Assembly: GCA_029987245.1 (NCBI GenBank)
Contig: DALTWG010000057.1
Location: forward strand, 1 to 9,870
DNA: 9,870 nt
From: Methanocorpusculum sp.
GTDB lineage: Archaea; Halobacteriota; Methanomicrobia; Methanomicrobiales; Methanocorpusculaceae
Direction of reading: 5' to 3'
Part shown: piece after piece, positions 5,645 through 9,870 of the stretch
Numbering within the stretch: the stretch's first letter is position 1
Layout: each line of letters opens with the position of its first letter
Program-made: the position numbers and the translations under genes
Notes under the pieces: model-generated
The model's database searches: none
The model's input: only the letters and a program-made list of their open reading frames with translations
Told to the model about the DNA's origin: nothing

Positions 5645-6916
5645 TCAAATCCCGAGCTTCTCTTTCGCCCCGTCCAAATCCGGCGCCGCAACCGCATATT
5701 CATCTATTTCCACCCTTCCCCGCGACGCGGTCCCGCGCACATCAATCACCGAACCTGCCGGAATTGCATCCGCCCCGGACAAAAGCCATACGGCATTTCC
5801 GTCATCCAGCGTGACGCCCTCCGGGCGCGGGATTACGGTACCGTGCAGGATTACGTACTCACTGTCCCGCACCTTCGGGCGGCATACCGCGCCAAATCCG
5901 ACGGAAAGCTCAATATCGCCGTAGCGGTTGAGTTTTGCATCAGCGTTGATAACCTCAACCTCTTCGCCGACTTCGTACAATTCGTTTGCGGCATCACCCC
6001 AGAGCGCAGCGGCAATAATTTTGCCGCTGCCCCCCTTGATTTTGATATTTCTGACACACGACTCCGTGCCGCGCCGTGTGGTAAAGCGCCGCATCTCAGA
6101 GACTGCCGCAACAACGCCGGTTACCACCGGCGTGTGACCCTCGTCGATTTCGCCCGCATCAACGGTGAGCACCTCTACCGGGGTTTCAAGCACCGTGATT
6201 TCTGCAGAGTCGAGTACCGTGTACTCGACTCTGCCCTCATCCTCCTTGCGTTTCACGCCGGTAATGGAGACTGAGTCCCCCTCGCTGATTTCTGCAAACA
6301 TCTCCGGCGACCAGGTGGTAAGTTTCATGGTGCCCTCCGGGTTTCCGGCAATAAATTCCTGCAGATAGGCGGGCGTCCCGTCCCGGCGCGTAATCTCGCG
6401 GTCGGGGAACACGACGAGGATTTTTACCTCAAACGGCTTGTCAAGAATATCAGTTTTCGGCGGGCGCTTTGTCTCCACGATTTCCACACTGCTTTCCCGC
6501 AGCGCCGCACAGGTAACACCTCCCCCGCCCGTGCGCGGCTTTGCAACAACCTCGAGGACCTGCCCGGCTTTCAGTTCATCCGCCTGCGCCGCAAGCGCGT
6601 CCCATAACGTGACGCGCACGGTGCCGGTCGGGTCGCCTAAAATTAGCGAGGCAACTACCCCCTGCTCACCCTCCGCGTCTTTTCGCTCAAAAAGACGCGG
6701 GCCGTCGATTTCCAGGATTTTGCCAAAGAAACAGACGATTTCGGTGCGGACGCGCGAAACCTCCGCGATTTTGATGTGGGCGCGCCCGAGTTCTTCAAGT
6801 ACCAGCATCGCGGCGGCATGCTCATCAAGGATGTTGCCCAGCTCCTCGCATTTTTTCCAGACGCGCTCGTCGAATTCTTCACGGGGCATTAAATCGGCAA
6901 CGAGAGCGTAGTGCAT
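5645..6916 (-). CDS. Replication protein A-like ssDNA-binding protein, multiple OB folds
   Basis: 423 residues of a methanogen-type RPA, which coats single-stranded DNA during replication and repair. After an N-terminal helical segment (1-48, MHYALVADLMPREEFDERVW) come OB folds at about 50-147 (VVASLILGDPTGTVRVTLWD), 160-245 (EGTMKLTTWSPEMFAEISEGDSV split over the barrel) and 262-345 (VTGVVAAVSEMRRF, then IIAAALWGD). A shorter beta-rich C-terminal piece (350-410) may be a reduced fourth OB fold. No zinc finger is present, which resembles the Methanosarcina RPA1 type rather than zinc-finger RPAs. It starts 28 bases after lysA without a clear ribosome binding site. The coding sequence holds an unusual set of perfect inverted repeats (6006-6030, 6114-6133, 6204-6234, 6673-6700). 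The family is secure; the exact number of OB folds is not. Confidence 0.9.
   Translation of the reverse strand: MHYALVADLMPREEFDERVWKKCEELGNILDEHAAAMLVLEELGRAHIKIAEVSRVRTEIVCFFGKILEIDGPRLFERKDAEGEQGVVASLILGDPTGTVRVTLWDALAAQADELKAGQVLEVVAKPRTGGGGVTCAALRESSVEIVETKRPPKTDILDKPFEVKILVVFPDREITRRDGTPAYLQEFIAGNPEGTMKLTTWSPEMFAEISEGDSVSITGVKRKEDEGRVEYTVLDSAEITVLETPVEVLTVDAGEIDEGHTPVVTGVVAAVSEMRRFTTRRGTESCVRNIKIKGGSGKIIAAALWGDAANELYEVGEEVEVINADAKLNRYGDIELSVGFGAVCRPKVRDSEYVILHGTVIPRPEGVTLDDGNAVWLLSGADAIPAGSVIDVRGTASRGRVEIDEYAVAAPDLDGAKEKLGI
6006..6030. repeat. Perfect 10-bp inverted repeat inside rpa
   Basis: GCAGCGGCAA (6006-6015) and TTGCCGCTGC (6021-6030) are exact reverse complements around a 5-base loop TAATT. 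The sequence is coding in the third OB fold. No function is known. Confidence 0.8.
6114..6133. repeat. Perfect 8-bp inverted repeat inside rpa
   Basis: ACGCCGGT (6114-6121) and ACCGGCGT (6126-6133) are exact reverse complements around the 4-base loop TACC, in coding sequence near the start of the third OB fold. Confidence 0.75.
6204..6234. repeat. Perfect 14-bp inverted repeat inside rpa
   Basis: GCAGAGTCGAGTAC (6204-6217) and GTACTCGACTCTGC (6221-6234) are exact reverse complements around the 3-base loop CGT. On the coding strand the region encodes RVEYTVLDSA, the end of the second OB fold, so the hairpin is held entirely in ordinary codons. Either strand, or the mRNA, could fold into a very stable stem. 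Confidence 0.9.
6673..6700. repeat. Perfect 11-bp inverted repeat inside rpa
   Basis: CCGCGTCTTTT (6673-6683) and AAAAGACGCGG (6690-6700) are exact reverse complements around the 6-base loop CGCTCA. The site is coding, in the first OB fold around LFERKDAEGE. Confidence 0.8.
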
Positions 6917-6944
6917 GGTTTTTCTGTATTTCTGTATGTTTTGC

Positions 6945-8264
6945 TTATTTCCTGTGCCAGGAGGGAATCACGACATTTTTCGTCATGTCTTCAAATGTCT
7001 CGGCAGAGCGCATTAATTCGGCATCGCCGCCGTTTACCAGGACCTCTGCACAGCGGGGGCGCGAGTTGTACTGCGAAGACATGGCATAGCCGTACGCGCC
7101 CGCATCGAGTACCGCGACAAGGTCGCCTGCTTTGGGCTCGGGAAGCAGCCGCTCGGATGCGAGAATGTCGCCGGTTTCGCAGATGGGGCCGGTGACGGTG
7201 AAACGGCGGTCTTCGACCGGCGCTTCGCCGGCGCGGTTTGCGAGCATAACTTCATGGAAGGAGTCATACATTGCCGGGCGGATAAGGATGTTAAAGCCGG
7301 CGTCTACGTTGACAAAGGTCTTGTGCACCTTTTTGACCGAGTTGACTCTTGTGAGAAGAACCGTGGATTCACCGACCATCCAGCGGCCGGGCTCGACCCA
7401 GAATGCAGGGGCGATGCCTGCTTTTTTGCATCCTTCAAGGAATACGGGCATTACGACCGCGGCATACTCTTCGGGCGTCGGCGCCGCGTCTTTTTCCTCG
7501 AAGCGGTGATAGGGGATGCCTAATCCTCCGCCAAAGTCTACGAACTCGAGTTTTACGCCGAGTTTGGTGATTTTGGCCGCAACGTCCATGATAACCTTGC
7601 AGGCTATTGCAAACGGTTCCACCTCTAAAATCTGCGAGCCGATGTGGCAGTGCATGCCGACAGGCGTCACGTATTCCATGGAAAGTGCTTCGCGGTAGGC
7701 GTCTAAAATCATTTCCGCGGGGATGCCGAATTTGCTGTTTTTGATGCCGGTGGCAATTTTGGGGTGCGTCGGGACGTTGATTTCCGGATTGACGCGGAAG
7801 CCGATTTTGACCGGGGTTTTCAGTTCTTTCGTGAGGGTGTCTATCTGGCGCAGTTCGTCGACAGAGTCCACGGAGATTTTAATGCCGTGGGTAATTGCGG
7901 CGCGCAGGTCGGCTTCGGTCTTGGAGCTGCCGTTAAACATCAGTTTTTCCGGCGCCATGCCCGCTTCAAGGGCGGCGCGCAGTTCGCCTAAGCTGAAGAC
8001 GTCGGCACCGGCACCTTCTTTCGCCAGAGTCTGCATGATTACGGGGTTTTCATTTGCTTTTGCGGCGTAAAGTAATTGCACCGCAGGGGTGTATTGTTTC
8101 AGCGCCGCTTCAAAGCGTCTGAAATTTCCCGCCACATGGTTTTCATTAGTGACGTAGAGGGGGGTGCCGAATTGTTCGGCAAGCGCCACGCAGTCTGCGC
8201 CGCCGCAGAAGAGGTGACCGTTTTGTACGGAAAACGATGCGGGGAGGGCGTCTGCAAAGTTCAT
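6945..8264 (-). CDS. lysA: Diaminopimelate decarboxylase
   Basis: 439 residues, slightly longer than average for LysA, which removes CO2 from meso-diaminopimelate to give L-lysine in the cytoplasm. It is a fold-type III PLP enzyme. The PLP lysine is K69 in LYAAKANENP (65-74). Other PLP-phosphate and active-site motifs are HCHIGSQI (205-212), DFGGGLGIPY (243-252), EPGRWMVGES (291-300), the catalytic-cysteine motif GPICETGDILA (359-369; C362) and DAGAYGYAMSSQYNSRPR (387-404). The ATG overlaps the dapL stop as ATGA, and GAGG in the end of dapL is a usable ribosome binding site, so dapL and lysA are translationally coupled. Together they catalyse non-adjacent steps of the lysine pathway; the DapF epimerase that should act between them is not in the window. 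Confidence 0.97.
   Translation of the reverse strand: MNFADALPASFSVQNGHLFCGGADCVALAEQFGTPLYVTNENHVAGNFRRFEAALKQYTPAVQLLYAAKANENPVIMQTLAKEGAGADVFSLGELRAALEAGMAPEKLMFNGSSKTEADLRAAITHGIKISVDSVDELRQIDTLTKELKTPVKIGFRVNPEINVPTHPKIATGIKNSKFGIPAEMILDAYREALSMEYVTPVGMHCHIGSQILEVEPFAIACKVIMDVAAKITKLGVKLEFVDFGGGLGIPYHRFEEKDAAPTPEEYAAVVMPVFLEGCKKAGIAPAFWVEPGRWMVGESTVLLTRVNSVKKVHKTFVNVDAGFNILIRPAMYDSFHEVMLANRAGEAPVEDRRFTVTGPICETGDILASERLLPEPKAGDLVAVLDAGAYGYAMSSQYNSRPRCAEVLVNGGDAELMRSAETFEDMTKNVVIPSWHRK
8165..8181. repeat. Perfect 7-bp inverted repeat inside lysA
   Basis: TGCCGAA (8165-8171) and TTCGGCA (8175-8181) are exact reverse complements around the 3-base loop TTG, in lysA codons near residues 28-33. 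It is short enough to be chance on its own. Confidence 0.5.
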
Positions 8265-9421
8265 GCGCCGCCTCTGATGCCGCAGGCTTTCATGCGTTCG
8301 ATTGCTTCGTTGATTCTTTCAACGGTGCGGGTGACGGCAAACCTGACGTATCCTTCGCCTGCGTCGCCGAATCCGTTGCCCGGGGTGACGACAATGCCTG
8401 CTTCGTCTATCATTTTCATCGCAAACTCAGCGGCGTTGGGTACTTTCATCCAGACGTAGAAGGTGGCTTTGGGCACAAAGACGGTAAATCCAAGGCTTTT
8501 GAGTCCGGCAACGAGTGCGTCGCGGCGCTCCTGGTAGATTTTGCAGGCGTTTTTCACGCATTCATTAGAGCCGTTTAATGCGGTGATGCCGGCGCGCTGG
8601 ACGGCGTCGAAGACGCCTGAGTCGATGTTGGTTTTGACGCGGCCGAATGCGCCGATAAGGTCTTTGTTGCCGCATGCCATGCCGATTCTCCAGCCGGTCA
8701 TGTTGAAGGTTTTGGAAAGGGAATGGGTTTCGATGCCGATATCCATTGCGCCGCGGGCCTGGAGGAAGGAGGGAGCTACATAGCCGTCGTAGGAGATTTC
8801 GGAGTAGGCGTTGTCGTGGACAACGACGATGTCATGGTCTTTTGCAAAGTCAACGGTTTTCTCAAAGAATTCCATCGGGGCGGTTGCGCCGGTGGGGTTG
8901 TTCGGGTAGCCGATGAACATGAGTTTGGCGCCTTTAACGACGTCTCTTGGGATTGCGTCGTAGTCGGGGAGGAAGTTGTTTTTCTCCAAAAGGGGCATGG
9001 AATAGAGTTTGCCTTCGGCAAAAAGGGTTGAGGTTTTGTAGACCGGATAGCCGGGGTCGGCTGCGAGTACGTAGTCGCCGGGGTTGACGAAGGCCTCGGG
9101 CATGTGGGCGATGCCTTCCTTGGAGCCGATAAGGGCGACAATTTCTGTTTTGGGGTCGAGTTTGACGCCGAAGCGGCGGTCGTACCAGCCGGCTACAGCC
9201 TGTCGGTATTCGAGCATGCCGAGGTAGTCGGGGTAGTGGTGGGTTGCCGGGTCGCGCACGGCATCGCAGAGGGCGTCTACGATATGGGGCGGGGTGGGTA
9301 AATCGGGGTCGCCGACGCCGAGGTCGATTAGGTCAACGCCCTGTGCGCGTTTTTCCGCTTTGAGTGCGTCTATTCTTGCAAATAAGTACGGGGGTAAATT
9401 ATCGAGCCGTTTTGCGTACAT
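8261..9421 (-). CDS. dapL: LL-diaminopimelate aminotransferase
   Basis: 386 residues, a PLP-dependent class I/II aminotransferase. DapL converts tetrahydrodipicolinate straight to LL-diaminopimelate with glutamate as amino donor, bypassing the acylated intermediates of most bacteria; several methanogens use this route. Motifs: IDLGVGDPDLPTPPHIVDAL (32-51), YPDYLG (63-68), GSKEGIAH (99-106), PGYPVYKT (123-130), FIGYPNNPTGA (169-179, N175 contacts PLP), VVHDNAYSEISYDG (200-213; D203, Y206), the Schiff-base lysine K237 in SLSKTFNMTGWRIG (234-247), and the substrate-binding R360 in YVRFAVTR. Related aspartate or alanine aminotransferases look similar, but adjacency and overlap with lysA support DapL. 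It is the first gene after a 449-base gene-free stretch. A GTTTATC box about 27-30 bases before the ATG hints at a leaderless start. Confidence 0.9.
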   Translation of the reverse strand: MYAKRLDNLPPYLFARIDALKAEKRAQGVDLIDLGVGDPDLPTPPHIVDALCDAVRDPATHHYPDYLGMLEYRQAVAGWYDRRFGVKLDPKTEIVALIGSKEGIAHMPEAFVNPGDYVLAADPGYPVYKTSTLFAEGKLYSMPLLEKNNFLPDYDAIPRDVVKGAKLMFIGYPNNPTGATAPMEFFEKTVDFAKDHDIVVVHDNAYSEISYDGYVAPSFLQARGAMDIGIETHSLSKTFNMTGWRIGMACGNKDLIGAFGRVKTNIDSGVFDAVQRAGITALNGSNECVKNACKIYQERRDALVAGLKSLGFTVFVPKATFYVWMKVPNAAEFAMKMIDEAGIVVTPGNGFGDAGEGYVRFAVTRTVERINEAIERMKACGIRGGA

Positions 9422-9447
9422 ATGGTTATGTATTGGTTGCGGGGGGT

Positions 9448-9454
9448 GATAAAC
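9448..9454 (-). promoter_or_regulatory. Weak TATA-box candidate for dapL
   Basis: On the minus strand GTTTATC lies at 9454-9448, centred about 30 bases before the dapL ATG at 9421. No ribosome binding site is seen upstream of that ATG, as expected for a leaderless or near-leaderless archaeal mRNA. The match to the TATA consensus is partial. Confidence 0.3.
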
Positions 9455-9560
9455 ATGCAGTTTTGTAAAAAGCCCGGATAAAAAAAGTAACTATTCAGCC
9501 CTCCTCAACTAAATGGTTGTATTTTTAGATTCATCTTTTCTGAAGCGCTTACGCGCAAAA

Positions 9561-9610
9561 CGCAGATTTTCGCAGATTACACGCAGATTAGCGCAGATTA
9601 CAACAGATTA
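9561..9610. repeat. Short phased direct repeats, CGCAGATT units
   Basis: CGCAGATT starts at 9561, 9571, 9582 and 9592, with a fifth diverged copy (ACAGATTA) at 9603. Steps of 10, 11, 10 and about 10-11 bases are close to one turn of the DNA helix, so all copies face the same side. There are no spacers of CRISPR type. The role is unknown; a protein-binding or bent-DNA site is possible. Confidence 0.8.
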
Positions 9611-9613
9611 AGG

Positions 9614-9636
9614 GCGGCGCCGAATTACGGCGCCGC
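9614..9636. other. Strong GC-rich hairpin
   Basis: GCGGCGCCG (9614-9622) and CGGCGCCGC (9628-9636) are perfect reverse complements around the loop AATTA. The hairpin follows the phased repeats by 3 bases. No T-run follows immediately on either strand, so it is not a typical intrinsic terminator, although a weaker T-rich stretch lies at 9653-9666 on the plus strand. Confidence 0.7.
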
Positions 9637-9733
9637 AAGGAAAAACAAAGAACTTTTTGTGTTTTAAAAATGTATTAAGAGCCCAAATTTGACAGTTGGA
9701 TTTTTGGCTGTGTCGCTTAAATCGTAATGCCTA

Positions 9734-9857
9734 CACAGACATCACCACGGAAATCACCACAGAAAACACGGAAATAGAGAAATCAACAGAAAACACAGAA
9801 GAAATTGCATTTTAGCCAATCATCAACCGTTGATTCCGTGAATTCCGTTGAATTCCC
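9734..9857. repeat. CAC(A/G)GA repeat array with inverted counterpart
   Basis: CACAGA or CACGGA starts at 9734, 9746, 9758, 9767 and 9794, with AACAGA at 9785; steps are 12, 12, 9, 18 and 9 bases. Further on, CCGT units at 9827, 9836 and 9845 followed by CCCT at 9855 repeat every 9-10 bases and, on the minus strand, read AATTCAACGG and AATTCACGG, similar to the first block. CACGGAAATCA (9746-9756) and TGATTCCGTG (9831-9840) can pair with one bulge. Function unknown. Confidence 0.65.
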
Positions 9858-9870
9858 TGAGGCTTTAGCC

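Larger units (their letters stand above)
9422..9870. other. Gene-free region upstream of dapL
   Basis: I find no convincing coding frame, tRNA or rRNA in these 449 bases. The part next to dapL is ordinary spacer with a possible promoter. From 9561 on it holds phased short direct repeats, a strong GC hairpin, an AT-rich stretch (about 9640-9730) and a second set of short repeats with a partly inverted counterpart to 9857. The composition is richer in A and T than the neighbouring genes. Confidence 0.7.

Noticed and set aside
5600..6274. Long plus-strand open frame of 224 codons opposite rpa
   Set aside because: It lies antisense to a protein with clear OB-fold motifs, its own translation resembles no family, and high G+C codons on the other strand easily leave such frames open.
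6438..6911. Plus-strand open frame of 157 codons opposite rpa
   Set aside because: It is rich in Ser, Arg and Thr, as expected from the complement of an Ala/Glu/Val-rich gene, and has no recognisable domain.
9561..9610. CRISPR array
   Set aside because: The units are only 8-10 bases, directly adjoining and without unique spacers, and no cas gene is nearby.
9734..9857. Terminal inverted repeats of an insertion sequence
   Set aside because: The similar blocks are only about 70-100 bases apart, enclose no open frame and show no target-site duplication.
9422..9870. tRNA or other structured RNA gene in the spacer
   Set aside because: I found no cloverleaf, no GTTC-type T-arm and no CCA-compatible acceptor stem; the only strong stem is the isolated 9-bp hairpin.

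Overview
The window is chromosomal DNA from a euryarchaeon, most probably a methanogen of the Methanomicrobiales type. The evidence is a set of genes found in Archaea but not Bacteria (small primase subunit PriS, GINS, ribosomal proteins L44e and S27e, aIF2-alpha, Nop10, a PAC2-family protein), a multi-OB-fold RPA of the methanogen type, an archaeal Elp3, and lysine synthesis through the LL-diaminopimelate aminotransferase route. The genus cannot be fixed from the sequence alone. All eleven recognised genes lie on the minus strand and read from high to low coordinates. I see no mobile element, rRNA, tRNA or CRISPR.

Layout in the direction of transcription: (1) 9870-9422 is a gene-free stretch with short phased direct repeats, a strong GC hairpin and a second repeat array with a partly inverted counterpart. 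(2) 9421-5645 carries dapL, lysA and a three-to-four OB-fold RPA. dapL and lysA overlap by an ATGA and rpa follows after 28 bases, so the three may be one transcript. (3) 5583-4003 is elp3, which appears to have its own TATA box and a leaderless GTG start. (4) 3954-2092 is priS followed directly by gins51, joined as TAG-ATG. (5) 2048-1 is the translation and RNP cluster L44e, S27e, aIF2-alpha, Nop10, then a PAC2-family protein cut by the window edge, probably read from a TATA box at 2076-2084.

Functionally, dapL and lysA belong to lysine synthesis. RPA, PriS and Gins51 are replication-fork proteins (ssDNA binding, primer synthesis, CMG-type helicase). L44e, S27e, aIF2-alpha, Elp3 and Nop10 serve the ribosome, initiation, tRNA wobble-base modification and H/ACA pseudouridylation. 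The PriS-GINS-L44e-S27e-aIF2-alpha-Nop10 order is a known archaeal neighbourhood linking replication with translation.

I do not find a clear new biological system. The most unusual signal is an excess of perfect inverted repeats inside the RPA gene (stems of 14, 11, 10 and 8 bp), followed by the phased repeats upstream of dapL and a Nop10 that lacks one of the four usual zinc-site cysteines.
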